From NCBI GenBank assembly GCA_946543495.1, contig CAMNLS010000042.1, positions 1 through 8,963 on the forward strand: a stretch of 8,963 nucleotides of DNA, written 5' to 3'. Positions 1 to 6,808 of the stretch are shown one piece after another. Made by a program: the position numbers and the translations under genes. Position 1 is the stretch's first letter. Each line of letters starts with the position of its first letter. This stretch comes from an uncultured Selenomonadales bacterium (GTDB lineage: Bacteria; Bacillota; Negativicutes; Selenomonadales; Selenomonadaceae). Under the pieces are notes generated by a model that saw only the letters and a list, made by a program, of their open reading frames with translations, did no database searches and was not told the origin of the DNA.

Positions 1-2
1 AA

Positions 3-1256
3 CTCGTTGACGAAATTAAAAATAACGCTAAGAAGGTCGAAGGCAAAGAGGCTATTGCTCAAGTCGCGTCGATTTCTTCCGGCGATACTGAAATTGGTCA
101 ACTTATCGCCGATGCTATGGAAAAAGTCGGCAATGACGGCGTTATCACCGTTGAAGAGTCCAAGACTATGACGACCAATCTTAAAGTCGTTGAAGGTATG
201 CAATTCGACCGCGGCTACATTTCGCCCTACATGGTCACCGACACCGACAAGATGGAAGCTGTCCTTGACGATCCTTATATACTCATCACCGACAGAAAAA
301 TTTCATCTATCCAAGACATTCTTCCGATTTTGGAGCAAGTCGTCAAGCAGGGCAAATCGCTCGTCATCATTGCTGAAGACGTTGACGGCGAGGCTTTGGC
401 AACTATCGTTGTCAACAAACTGCGCGGCACGTTCAAAGCTCTTGCGGTCAAAGCTCCCGGCTTCGGCGATCGTCGTAAAGCTATGCTCGAAGATATTGCA
501 ATCCTCACGGGCGGCACGGTTATCAGCGAAGAACTCGGACGCAAGCTTGACAGTGCAACCTTTGCAGATTTGGGACGCGCACGCCAAATTCGCGCAACCA
601 AAGAAGAAACTACGATTGTAGAAGGCAGCGGCGATGCGGGCGAAATTAAATCTCGTGTTGCTCAAATTCGTAAGCAGATTGAAACCACGACAAGTGACTT
701 CGATAAAGAGAAACTTCAAGAACGCCTTGCGAAATTGGCGGGCGGCGTTGCTGTTATCGAAATTGGCGCGGCTACCGAAGTCGAGATGAAAGAAAAGAAA
801 CTCCGCATTGAGGACGCATTGAATGCAACCCGCGCAGCTGTCGAGGAAGGCATTGTCGCCGGCGGTGGCACGACGTTTATCTCTATTCTTCCGGCTCTTA
901 ACGAGGTTAGACTTACAGGCGATGCTAAAGTCGGTGTTAATATTGTTAAACGCGCAATTGAAGAACCCGTACGCCAAATCGCCAACAACGCTGGTCAAGA
1001 AGGCTCCGTCGTTGTTAGTAGAGTCAAGAGAACGGCTGTAAATGGTATCGGCTATGACGCGTTGACCAATCAATATGTCGATATGATTAAAGCTGGTATC
1101 GTTGACCCGGCTAAGGTCGTTCGTTCGGCTCTTCAAAATGCGGCGTCAATCGCGGCTATGATTCTGACGACGGAAACTCTCGTTGCCGATAAGCCCGAAC
1201 CGCCTGCACCGCCTATGGGTGGTGGCATGGGCGGCGGTATGCCCGGCATGATGTAA
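3..1256 (+). CDS. groL: Chaperonin GroEL (60 kDa, Hsp60), 5'-truncated by the window edge
   Basis: ATP-driven cytosolic folding chaperone; the family forms double seven-subunit rings capped by GroES. The frame is open from base 3, and 417 residues are visible of a family norm near 540, so about 125 N-terminal residues (with the first nucleotide-binding motifs) lie outside. Clear family signatures are [11 protein letters not shown], the apical-domain [31 protein letters not shown], and [21 protein letters not shown], which holds the conserved ATPase aspartate (Asp398 in E. coli numbering) and the glycine turn. The C-terminus ends in the typical Gly/Met-rich tail ([13 protein letters not shown]) before TAA at 1254-1256. 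groES would be expected upstream but is not visible. The start is not in the window. An ATG at 117 is internal, because the reading frame and GroEL similarity continue upstream of it. Identification is secure. Confidence 0.98.
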   Translation, partial: LVDEIKNNAKKVEGKEAIAQVASISSGDTEIGQLIADAMEKVGNDGVITVEESKTMTTNLKVVEGMQFDRGYISPYMVTDTDKMEAVLDDPYILITDRKISSIQDILPILEQVVKQGKSLVIIAEDVDGEALATIVVNKLRGTFKALAVKAPGFGDRRKAMLEDIAILTGGTVISEELGRKLDSATFADLGRARQIRATKEETTIVEGSGDAGEIKSRVAQIRKQIETTTSDFDKEKLQERLAKLAGGVAVIEIGAATEVEMKEKKLRIEDALNATRAAVEEGIVAGGGTTFISILPALNEVRLTGDAKVGVNIVKRAIEEPVRQIANNAGQEGSVVVSRVKRTAVNGIGYDALTNQYVDMIKAGIVDPAKVVRSALQNAASIAAMILTTETLVADKPEPPAPPMGGGMGGGMPGMM

Positions 1257-1292
1257 GGCAACGTGACGCAAACGTGAGCAACGTGACGTTGC
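1257..1292. repeat. Short AACGTGA repeats and dyad just after groL
   Basis: AACGTGA occurs three times (1260-1266, 1271-1277, 1280-1286). An 11-base unit GCAACGTGACG is repeated at 1258-1268 and 1278-1288. The last copy sits in a perfect 7-bp dyad around one central base, GCAACGTGACGTTGC (1278-1292). It lies in the 3' untranslated part of the groL transcript, before the terminator. No function is recognised; it could be a local slippage repeat or a small RNA hairpin. Confidence 0.5.
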
Positions 1293-1426
1293 ATCCAACT
1301 GTCGCGGCTTAGTCGCCAATAAAGTCGGAGCTTTTGTCCGCGCCGGTTGCGAACGTTCACCAGTTCACGTCCGCCACTTGCGCATTGCTATTCCGAATAA
1401 ATTAATAAAACGTTCATAGAAATTTC

Positions 1427-1458
1427 AAGCCTCTACCAATTATCGGTGGGGGCTTTTT
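1427..1458 (+). terminator. Rho-independent terminator of the groL transcript
   Basis: An 11-bp stem (1427-1437 with 1445-1455, including two G-U pairs) encloses a 7-base loop and runs into TTTTT at 1454-1458. It lies 170 nt beyond the groL stop and before the promoter of the next gene, so it isolates groL from the porin genes. Confidence 0.85.
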
Positions 1459-1499
1459 GCTTGCCGCTAATGCCAATTAACAATCATTTTCAAAAATAC

Positions 1500-1528
1500 T
1501 TGACAAAAAAATGGATTGGGATTATCAT
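1500..1528 (+). promoter_or_regulatory. Sigma-A-type promoter of the first SLH porin
   Basis: A perfect -35 box TTGACA (1500-1505), a 17-nt spacer and -10 TATCAT (1523-1528). Transcription should begin near 1535, giving a leader of about 100 nt. The second porin has identical boxes and spacing, and the sequence stays almost identical for 15 bases past the -10 box. Confidence 0.85.
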
Positions 1529-1534
1529 TGCGGC

Positions 1535-1637
1535 GGCTTGAGGACAGATGAGAAGCACAATCATTTGAGGAAACACGGCAACTCAAAGCGAAAACCTTCT
1601 CAAGAGTTCTACGGTCAAAAGTAAGGAGGTTTTCAAA
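1535..1637 (+). promoter_or_regulatory. Structured 5' leader of porin 1, shared with porin 2
   Basis: This is the untranslated leader between promoter and start codon. Two blocks match the second porin's leader: 1523-1543 (20 of 21 bases equal to 3143-3163) and 1564-1586 (22 of 23 equal to 3189-3211). The second block folds as TTTGAG (1564-1569) with CTCAAA (1582-1587) around a 12-base loop, GAAACACGGCAA. Outside it, GAAG (1552-1555) can pair with CTTC (1596-1599), and CTTGA (1537-1541) with TCAAG (1600-1604). An alternative 7-bp helix TGAGAAG (1549-1555) with CTTCTCA (1596-1602) would compete with the outermost pairing. Folds were worked out by hand. The match to a regulatory class is unknown; a mRNA-stabilising leader or a small-RNA or protein target are possibilities. 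Confidence 0.6.
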
Positions 1638-2912
1638 TTGAAGAAACAAGTAGTAACAGCCCTTGCAGCAACATTTATTATGGGCATAGGTGCAACCACG
1701 TCCGCAGCGGCTAATCCGTTCAGCGACGTTCCGGCAGGTCATTGGGCTTATAACTCGGTCTCCAAACTCGCGGCGGCGGGCGTCATCGAAGGTTACGGCG
1801 ACGGCACTTATCGCGGCGACCGTAACATCACCCGTTACGAAATGGCGCAGATGATTGCTAAGGCTATGGCGAAAAATCCTAGCGGCGCAAACAAAGCTGA
1901 ACTCGACCGCTTGGCGGCTGAATTCCGTGATGAACTCGACGCTTTGGGCGTTCGCGTTGCCGAACTTGAAAAGTATGCTGATAAAGTCATTTGGCACGGC
2001 AAGATTGAGTACACCTACACCAGCGAGCGCACCGACCCCGAAAAGAGCGGACATAAGGACAGAACCAATGATAACGGCTTCATTTTCCGTCTTGAACCCA
2101 CAGCAGAAGTCAACGATCATTGGACAGTCAATGCGCGTATCGATGCTAATGTTGATATGAAGGACGACACCTCAACGGATTTTGAAGTTGTTCGTGCGTG
2201 GGCTGAAGGCGATTACGACAAGTTAAATCTTAAAGTCGGTCGCTTTGAATTCTATCCTGAGCCTGAATTCGGACTCCTCTGGGATACTGAAATCTCTGGC
2301 GCGTCGTTGACTTACGGTAGCAAATGGAAATTCAATGCTACGGCTGGTCGCGTTAAGGCTGACGGCGTAGGAGCTGGCGTCTGGGGCGAAAATCTCACGG
2401 AAGAAGATCCCGCAAGTGTCATTGGTCTCTCCCTTCAATATAATCAGGGCGAGCGCGGATTCTTCGGCGGCGGTTCTTGGTATCAAGTAAAAGATGACGA
2501 CTTGATTTGGCAGAAACGTAGCGAGCACAATGACAAGAAGGCTAACATTTGGTCTGCTAACCTCGGCTACGCCTTCAATGACAAATTGTATGTCAAAGGT
2601 GCTTATGCTAAAAACAGCAAAGCCGACTTCGAGAAAGACGCTTGGCACGCTGAACTTGGTTATGGCGACTATGACGATGCCTCCGAGAAAGGTCAATGGA
2701 GCATCTACAGTGGTTATCGCAAATACGGTACCAACGTTTCTTTTGCGCCAACAACTGATGATGCAATGCGCGGAACTCGCGGTTGGGTAATCGGCGCGTC
2801 TTGGGCTCCAATGAAAAATATTGGCGTTCAAGCTAAATACTTCAAAGGCAAATATATCACTGGTCACGGCGATGCCGAGAAACTCTTCGGGCGTGTCGAA
2901 TTCTTCTTCTAA
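1638..2912 (+). CDS. SLH-domain outer-membrane porin, OmpM type (copy 1)
   Basis: Predicted outer-membrane porin of 424 residues. A signal peptide covers residues 1-25 (KK, hydrophobic stretch, cleavage expected near SAAA|NPF). One SLH domain follows (about 26-80; FSDVPAGHW, GYGDGTYRGDRNITRYEMA), then a charged helical, probably coiled-coil linker (about 83-118; AELDRLAAEFRDELDALG), then a strand-rich barrel ending FGRVEFFF, whose terminal Phe is the usual outer-membrane assembly signal. In Negativicutes such proteins form trimeric porins whose SLH domain grips modified peptidoglycan and ties the outer membrane to the wall; assignment here is by architecture. The start is TTG at 1638, placed 8 nt after AAGGAGG (1623-1629); no ATG is better placed. 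It has its own promoter and terminator. The first ~130 residues nearly match copy 2, while the barrel differs strongly. Confidence 0.92.
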   Translation: MKKQVVTALAATFIMGIGATTSAAANPFSDVPAGHWAYNSVSKLAAAGVIEGYGDGTYRGDRNITRYEMAQMIAKAMAKNPSGANKAELDRLAAEFRDELDALGVRVAELEKYADKVIWHGKIEYTYTSERTDPEKSGHKDRTNDNGFIFRLEPTAEVNDHWTVNARIDANVDMKDDTSTDFEVVRAWAEGDYDKLNLKVGRFEFYPEPEFGLLWDTEISGASLTYGSKWKFNATAGRVKADGVGAGVWGENLTEEDPASVIGLSLQYNQGERGFFGGGSWYQVKDDDLIWQKRSEHNDKKANIWSANLGYAFNDKLYVKGAYAKNSKADFEKDAWHAELGYGDYDDASEKGQWSIYSGYRKYGTNVSFAPTTDDAMRGTRGWVIGASWAPMKNIGVQAKYFKGKYITGHGDAEKLFGRVEFFF

Positions 2913-2939
2913 TTGACAAATTCATACAGAAAATATTCA

Positions 2940-2971
2940 GGGAGCTTTCGAGAAATCGGAGGCTCTTTTTT
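2940..2971 (+). terminator. Rho-independent terminator of porin 1
   Basis: A 12-bp stem (2940-2951 with 2956-2967, some G-U pairs) capped by a GAAA tetraloop and followed by a T run to 2971. It lies 27 nt after the stop codon, so porin 1 is probably monocistronic. A similar hairpin follows porin 2, containing the same TCGGAGGCTC 3' arm. Confidence 0.85.
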
Positions 2972-3119
2972 CGTCTTCAGATATATCTCAAGAAAAATCC
3001 TCTCGACTATGATAACTTTAATATGTGTATGCTCAATTCAGGTTGAATAAGAACTGAAAAACTTGTATTATAACATGAAAACAACATGAAAGATAGACTA
3101 AAAATTTTTTTGTGAAGTG
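2972..3119. other. Spacer between porin 1 terminator and porin 2 promoter
   Basis: AT-rich and without a convincing gene. It contains a TTCAG...CTGAA dyad (3040-3058), a tandem ACATGAAA pair near 3073-3090 and a run of T at 3104-3111. Part of it (about 3020-3060) resembles the stretch downstream of porin 2 (about 4783-4825), including ATAAGAACT, as expected if the porin duplication carried its 3' flank along. Confidence 0.5.
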
Positions 3120-3148
3120 TTGACAAGCGAAATTTTCTGCGATATCAT
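3120..3148 (+). promoter_or_regulatory. Sigma-A-type promoter of the second SLH porin
   Basis: TTGACA (3120-3125), 17-nt spacer, TATCAT (3143-3148): the same boxes and spacing as the first porin's promoter. The spacer sequence itself differs, so the boxes look selected rather than merely copied. The start of transcription is expected near 3155. Confidence 0.85.
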
Positions 3149-3154
3149 TGCGGC

Positions 3155-3292
3155 GACTTGAGGGACAAGTCGAAGGAAGTCAAGAGATTTTGAGGAAACA
3201 CGGCCACTCAACGTTGAACAACTTCCAAAGGCAAGTCGCGAAAGTCATCCGAGTAAATTTCTTTAGCGGCATCTTTAAGGAGGATGTTCAAA
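3155..3292 (+). promoter_or_regulatory. Structured 5' leader of porin 2, with alternative pairings
   Basis: A leader of about 138 nt. The conserved core 3189-3211 forms TTGAG (3190-3194) with CTCAA (3207-3211) around the loop GAAACACGGCCA. GGAAGT (3175-3180) pairs with ACTTCC (3221-3226), matching a helix at the same relative place in leader 1 with different bases. GCGACTTG (3153-3160, partly before the predicted start of transcription) can pair over 8 bp with the distal CAAGTCGC (3232-3239), or over 7 bp with the adjacent CAAGTCG (3166-3172, 5-base loop); the two are mutually exclusive. About 35 nt more than in leader 1 separates the structured part from the ribosome-binding site. Hand folding only. 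Confidence 0.6.
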
Positions 3293-4687
3293 ATGAAAAA
3301 GACAGTAGCAGCAGCATTAGCGGCGGCGTTCGTAATCGGCGGCGCAAGTGCAAACGTATCGGCAGCGGCTAATCCGTTCAGCGACGTTCCGGCAGGTCAT
3401 TGGGCTTACAATTCGGTCTCCAAACTTGCGGCAGAAGGCGTTATCGAAGGTTATGGCGACGGCACTTATCGCGGCGACCGCAACATCACCCGTTACGAAA
3501 TGGCGCAGATGATTGCTAAGGCTATGGCGAAGAATCCTAGCGGCGCAAGCAAAGCCGAACTCGACCGCCTCGCAGCTGAATTCCGTGATGAACTCGACGC
3601 TTTGGGCGTTCGCGTTGCTGAGCTCGAAAAGTATGCTGACAAAGTTGTCTGGCAGGGCAAGATTGAGTACACCTATAAGAGCCACCGCACCGATAACGTC
3701 TATGACAAAGGCAAAACCCGCGTCAATCAAGATGACTGGATCTTCCGTTTTGAGCCTATCGCGTATGTCAACGACCACTGGACACTCCGTGCTCGTATCG
3801 ATGCACACACCGACCTTACGCATGACACCTCAACCGACTTCAACCTGGTTCGTGGTTGGGCACAAGGCGATTACGACAACTTCCAAGTCAAAGTTGGTAA
3901 ACAACCCCTTTACACCAATGAAGACGGTATCATTTGGGATACTGAGTACACAGGCGGCGAAGTTACTTTCGGCAAACTCATGGACGGCTTGAGAGTTACG
4001 GCTTATGGCGGTCGTCTTGCTCAAGGTACGGTCGTGGGCGCAACGAGAAATGCTGGTTCTTGGAATGGACGTCAGGATGGCGTCAGTGCAAATAGCCGTT
4101 GGTATGAGGCAACTGGTCGCCTTGGCAGAGATGGCAACGATCCTTCAAGCTTCTGGGCTATCAATGTTCAGTATGACCCGGGTGCAAAAGGCATCTTCGG
4201 TGGCGCAGGCTACTACAGCATTAAAGACGATGACCTTCGTAATTTCGTTGACAGCTCCGGCACCACTTGGAGAACTTACAGCAACAACAGCGACACCAAC
4301 AAGGCTAAGATCTGGTCTGCTAACCTCGGTTGGAGACTCGGCAAAGTTCAAGTTTGGGGCTCGTTTGCAAAGAACACCGAAGCTGATGTAGAGAACAACT
4401 CTTGGCAAGCTCTTGTCAAATACGGCGACCTCTATGGCGGCGGTAACCAGAACACTCACAAGGGTCAATGGGCAGTCTGGGCTGGTTATAAGAAACTCGG
4501 CTCCAATACCTCCTTGTGCGGTATCAACTGGGATGACGCTTATGCAGGCACCAAGGGTGTTGTCGCAGGCGCGTCTTGGGCTCCGATGGACAGAATCGTT
4601 GTCCTCGCTAAATACTTCAAGGGTAAATACATTGAAGGCAACGGCGATGCAGAACGTCTCTTCGGTCGTGTTGAGTTCTTCTTCTAA
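3293..4687 (+). CDS. SLH-domain outer-membrane porin, OmpM type (copy 2)
   Basis: A 464-residue paralogue of the preceding porin, with the same expected role: outer-membrane diffusion channel tethered to peptidoglycan. Signal peptide residues 1-26 (cleavage near SAAA|NPF), SLH domain about 27-81, helical linker about 84-119, then a longer barrel than copy 1, ending FGRVEFFF. The two share the N-terminal region and the last ~25 residues (KGKYI.G.GDAE.LFGRVEFFF), but most barrel strands and loops differ; this copy has an extra Gly/Asn/Arg-rich stretch around residues 245-280 and one cysteine (SLCGINWDD). The start chosen is ATG 3293, 9 nt after AAGGAGG (3277-3283). An in-frame ATG at 3284 directly abuts that site and is too close. 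It has its own promoter and terminator. Substrate preference cannot be read from the sequence. Confidence 0.92.
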   Translation: MKKTVAAALAAAFVIGGASANVSAAANPFSDVPAGHWAYNSVSKLAAEGVIEGYGDGTYRGDRNITRYEMAQMIAKAMAKNPSGASKAELDRLAAEFRDELDALGVRVAELEKYADKVVWQGKIEYTYKSHRTDNVYDKGKTRVNQDDWIFRFEPIAYVNDHWTLRARIDAHTDLTHDTSTDFNLVRGWAQGDYDNFQVKVGKQPLYTNEDGIIWDTEYTGGEVTFGKLMDGLRVTAYGGRLAQGTVVGATRNAGSWNGRQDGVSANSRWYEATGRLGRDGNDPSSFWAINVQYDPGAKGIFGGAGYYSIKDDDLRNFVDSSGTTWRTYSNNSDTNKAKIWSANLGWRLGKVQVWGSFAKNTEADVENNSWQALVKYGDLYGGGNQNTHKGQWAVWAGYKKLGSNTSLCGINWDDAYAGTKGVVAGASWAPMDRIVVLAKYFKGKYIEGNGDAERLFGRVEFFF

Positions 4688-4728
4688 GCCTACACTTTCC
4701 ACCGAGATAATTTCATAACGTAAATAAC

Positions 4729-4758
4729 GGGAGTCTCCGAATAATCGGAGGCTCCTTT
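4729..4758 (+). terminator. Rho-independent terminator of porin 2
   Basis: A 12-bp stem (4729-4740 with 4745-4756) with an ATAA loop, ending in a short TTT and then GATTTT. It begins 41 nt after the stop and resembles the porin 1 terminator, pointing to duplication of a whole transcription unit. Confidence 0.8.
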
Positions 4759-4849
4759 GATTTTCGGCTTGCAAAATTATTATCTGTGTGTGATAGACTT
4801 CAGTTAGTTTGATAAGAACTCAATAGGTCGTCAACATACTTACCAAAAA

Positions 4850-4880
4850 GAAAACCCCCGACCAGACATCGGGGGTTTTC
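4850..4880. terminator. Bidirectional hairpin between convergent porin 2 and minE
   Basis: A perfect 12-bp inverted repeat, GAAAACCCCCGA (4850-4861) with TCGGGGGTTTTC (4869-4880), around a 7-base loop. The stem carries its own A and T tracts, and another A run lies at 4845-4849, so it can terminate from either side. It probably acts as a backstop for both converging transcripts. Confidence 0.8.
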
Positions 4881-4893
4881 ACTCGTTTTCAAG

Positions 4894-4921
4894 GCAAAAA
4901 AAGAACGGTCACAGTTGACCG
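4894..4921 (-). terminator. Rho-independent terminator of the min operon
   Basis: Read on the minus strand, CGGTCA-ACTG-TGACCG (4921 to 4906) is followed by TTCTTTTTTT (4905 to 4896). It starts only 12 nt beyond the minE stop codon. Confidence 0.8.
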
Positions 4922-4933
4922 CCCTAAAAGTTT

Positions 4934-5200
4934 TTATCTAGCGTGCCTCATCGAATTAACGGGAATGTTAGCGACGAGTGCCACAGAATCGGAATCATTT
5001 TCTAAAGAAATTTCCATGTCGGCGCGATTTATGTTCATGTACTTCGACAGGACGCCGATAATTTCTTCCTTAATCTTTTCCATAATCTCCGGTGAAATGC
5101 TGGCGCGATCGTGAATCAATACGACTTGCAAGCGTTCCTTGGCGACCGCCCCCGATTTTTTCTCGGACATACCAAAGACCCTCTTTAAAACGTCAAGCAT
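4934..5200 (-). CDS. minE: Cell division topological specificity factor MinE
   Basis: MinE stimulates MinD ATPase at the membrane, driving Min oscillation and keeping the MinC/MinD division inhibitor away from midcell. The protein has 88 residues, the same length as the E. coli protein. The N-terminal MLDVLKRVFG is an amphipathic membrane-binding segment. AKERLQVVLIHDR (about residues 20-32) is the MinD-contact/beta-1 segment, followed by the topological-specificity domain (EIMEKIKEEIIGVLSKYM..., ADMEISLE, VALVANIPV). The ATG at 5198-5200 follows an AAGGAGGG site that overlaps the minD stop codon (the TAA supplies its first bases), giving a 12-nt gap and probable translational coupling. It is the last gene of minCDE and is closed by the terminator at 4894-4921. 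Identification is firm. Confidence 0.96.
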   Translation of the reverse strand: MLDVLKRVFGMSEKKSGAVAKERLQVVLIHDRASISPEIMEKIKEEIIGVLSKYMNINRADMEISLENDSDSVALVANIPVNSMRHAR

Positions 5201-5212
5201 GGGCAGCCCTCC

Positions 5213-6004
5213 TTACAGCAAGCCAAAAAGCTTTTTCAGCCGAGCGAAGAAACCTTCCTTTTGCGGCTTGAGGAATGGGACGTTCTCGCCACAAAGTCGG
5301 GCGACGATATTTTTGTAGGCTTGCCCCGCCGTCGAATTGTTCATAGTGATGACGGGTTCACCTCTGTTCGTCGCCACAACTACATTTTCATCGTCGGGGA
5401 CTTGCCCAATGCACGCAACGGATAAAATTTCGTCGATGTCGCCCATGTCGAGCATATCGCCTTTTTCGACCATCTGCGGACGAATTCTGTTGACAATCAG
5501 TTTGACGTTCTCTTTATCCGCACGACCGAGTTCGCCGATGATTTTATCCGCATCGCGCACGGCAGAAATCTCTGGCATCGTCACAACAAGCGCGGTATCG
5601 GCGGCGGCTATCGCTGTCTTAAAGCCCTGTTCAATGCCCGCGGGGCAGTCGATGATTATAAAATCGAATTCCTTCTTCATCTCTTCGCATAAGGTGACAA
5701 GCTGTTCGGGATTGACGGCGGACTTGTCCTTAACTTGAGAGGTCGGCAATAAATAAAGGTTCTCGTACTTCTTATGACGGACGAGAGCTTTTTTATAGGC
5801 AACGCGCCCGCTTGTCACGTCAACAAGATCATACAAAATACGATTTTCCAAGCCAAGCAGAAGGTCAAGGTTGCGCAACCCTGTATCCGTGTCAATCAAC
5901 GCGACTTTATGTCCTCGCATAGCAAGCCCGACGCCGATATTCGCCGTAGTCGTCGTCTTGCCGACACCGCCTTTGCCCGACGTGATTACTAAAATCTGAC
6001 TCAT
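5213..6004 (-). CDS. minD: Septum site-determining ATPase MinD
   Basis: ParA/MinD-family membrane ATPase of 263 residues. When ATP-bound it dimerises on the inner membrane, recruits MinC to block FtsZ assembly near the poles, and is released by MinE. Residues 10-17 are the deviant Walker A, GKGGVGKT, with signature Lys11 and catalytic-site Lys16. DTDTGLRNLD (38-47) is the switch I region and DFIIIDCPAG holds the Walker B strand. The C-terminus (EGFFARLKKLFGLL) is an amphipathic membrane-targeting helix like those of other MinDs. The start ATG at 6002-6004 follows GAGAGG about 8 nt upstream. It lies 24 nt after minC and 12 nt before minE. All key residues are intact. Confidence 0.97.
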   Translation of the reverse strand: MSQILVITSGKGGVGKTTTTANIGVGLAMRGHKVALIDTDTGLRNLDLLLGLENRILYDLVDVTSGRVAYKKALVRHKKYENLYLLPTSQVKDKSAVNPEQLVTLCEEMKKEFDFIIIDCPAGIEQGFKTAIAAADTALVVTMPEISAVRDADKIIGELGRADKENVKLIVNRIRPQMVEKGDMLDMGDIDEILSVACIGQVPDDENVVVATNRGEPVITMNNSTAGQAYKNIVARLCGENVPFLKPQKEGFFARLKKLFGLL

Positions 6005-6028
6005 ATAATTTGTCCTCTCATAAAAATT

Positions 6029-6673
6029 TTAACGTGCAACAGGTTCAAAGATAATCATGTTATCCTTAATCATGGCGCGTTCGGCTTGATTGACTTTAAT
6101 GTCATCGTCGGGGGCGCGGGCTATAAGGTCTGCAATGCGAATCTGAACGGGCATGAGCCTATCCGCCACCACGCAAGCTGACTTGTCGCCGAAAGCTCCC
6201 GCATGAACAAAACCTCTGCACGTGCCGCGAATATCAATCGAACCGCCCGCAATGACTTGCGCACCCGGATTGACGTTGCCGCAAATCAGCACGGAGCAAT
6301 TCGCCTTGACCTCTTGACCGCCGCGCACCGTGTGATTTATCACCATCATCTTTTGAGATTCTTCGACGCTTTCTTTAGACTTTTGCGCGGAAGCCCTGTT
6401 ATTAGTGTCACGGGAGGGCGGAGCCAAGTTCGGACGTTTAAGCTCTGTGCTGAAAAGCATTCCATGCCTATGAAACATCTTGCGCAGTGCCTCGTTCTGT
6501 TCTTCGGCGAAGTAGCCTTTAGGAACGAAAACCGTCGTCCCGCGAATAAAGAAACCGTTACCCGATTGGAGCTTGTCCAAAAGATTAGCCTGCACGTCGT
6601 CGAAACTTGCGCCATTAGCGAACGTCAACTGCAAGCCGTACTTTAGCCCCTTAATCGTAACTATATCACTCAT
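6029..6673 (-). CDS. minC: Septum site-determining protein MinC
   Basis: FtsZ-assembly inhibitor recruited to the membrane by MinD; 214 residues from the chosen start. The N-terminal domain (about 1-100: MSDIVTIKGLKYGLQLTF, NGFFIRGTTVFVPKGYF) is the FtsZ-antagonising part. A Ser/Lys-rich linker (about 110-130) joins the C-terminal beta-helix, which begins NHTVRGGQEVKA and contains VLICGNVNPGAQVIAGGSIDIRG, the RGG and NVNPGAxVxAxGxIxxxG hallmarks of MinC_C, which binds MinD and dimerises. ATG 6671-6673 is preferred because AGGCGGTGAT upstream matches the 16S complement AGGAGGTGAT at 9 of 10 positions with normal spacing. A GTG three codons earlier (6680-6682) lies inside that ribosome-binding site. 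It is the first gene of minCDE. Confidence 0.95.
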   Translation of the reverse strand: MSDIVTIKGLKYGLQLTFANGASFDDVQANLLDKLQSGNGFFIRGTTVFVPKGYFAEEQNEALRKMFHRHGMLFSTELKRPNLAPPSRDTNNRASAQKSKESVEESQKMMVINHTVRGGQEVKANCSVLICGNVNPGAQVIAGGSIDIRGTCRGFVHAGAFGDKSACVVADRLMPVQIRIADLIARAPDDDIKVNQAERAMIKDNMIIFEPVAR

Positions 6674-6712
6674 CTTAATCACCGCCTATGAATAAAAAAT
6701 GATTCCTAGTGC

Positions 6713-6741
6713 ATTATACATAATCTTTCGCCGCTTGCCAA
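6713..6741 (-). promoter_or_regulatory. Sigma-A-type promoter of minCDE
   Basis: Reading the minus strand: -35 TTGGCA (6741-6736), 17-nt spacer, -10 TATAAT (6718-6713). Transcription would begin near 6706, leaving a leader of about 33 nt before the minC ATG. No other good promoter is seen within the operon. Confidence 0.8.
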
Positions 6742-6808
6742 TATCCTTACAGATTTTTTTCAGCAATAACTCCTCGAAAACTTTTTACATAAACATTAGA
6801 AGTTACCT

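Noticed and set aside
303..1136. Long open frame antisense to groL
   Set aside because: It lies opposite a clear GroEL frame, has no promoter or ribosome-binding site and no recognisable protein features; it is a codon-bias shadow.
1467..2120. Minus-strand open frame across the porin 1 promoter and SLH region
   Set aside because: A similar shadow appears opposite the duplicated region of porin 2 (3317-3823), as expected from copied DNA. There are no initiation signals, and it crosses the porin promoter and leader.
3284..3292. Upstream ATG start for porin 2 (adding Met-Phe-Lys)
   Set aside because: It touches the AAGGAGG site with no spacing; ATG 3293 has proper spacing and matches the arrangement of porin 1.
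3148..3372. Open frame through the porin 2 leader, reading LRKHGHS where the leader 1 counterpart reads LRKHGNS
   Set aside because: It starts at a TTG before the predicted start of transcription, has no ribosome-binding site and runs into the porin gene in another frame. In leader 1 the aligned frame stops after a few codons. The shared peptide follows from nucleotide conservation of the hairpin loop.
4750..4850. Possible third porin promoter or remnant after porin 2
   Set aside because: Only weak flank similarity is present; there is no TTGACA/TATCAT pair, conserved leader block or SLH sequence.
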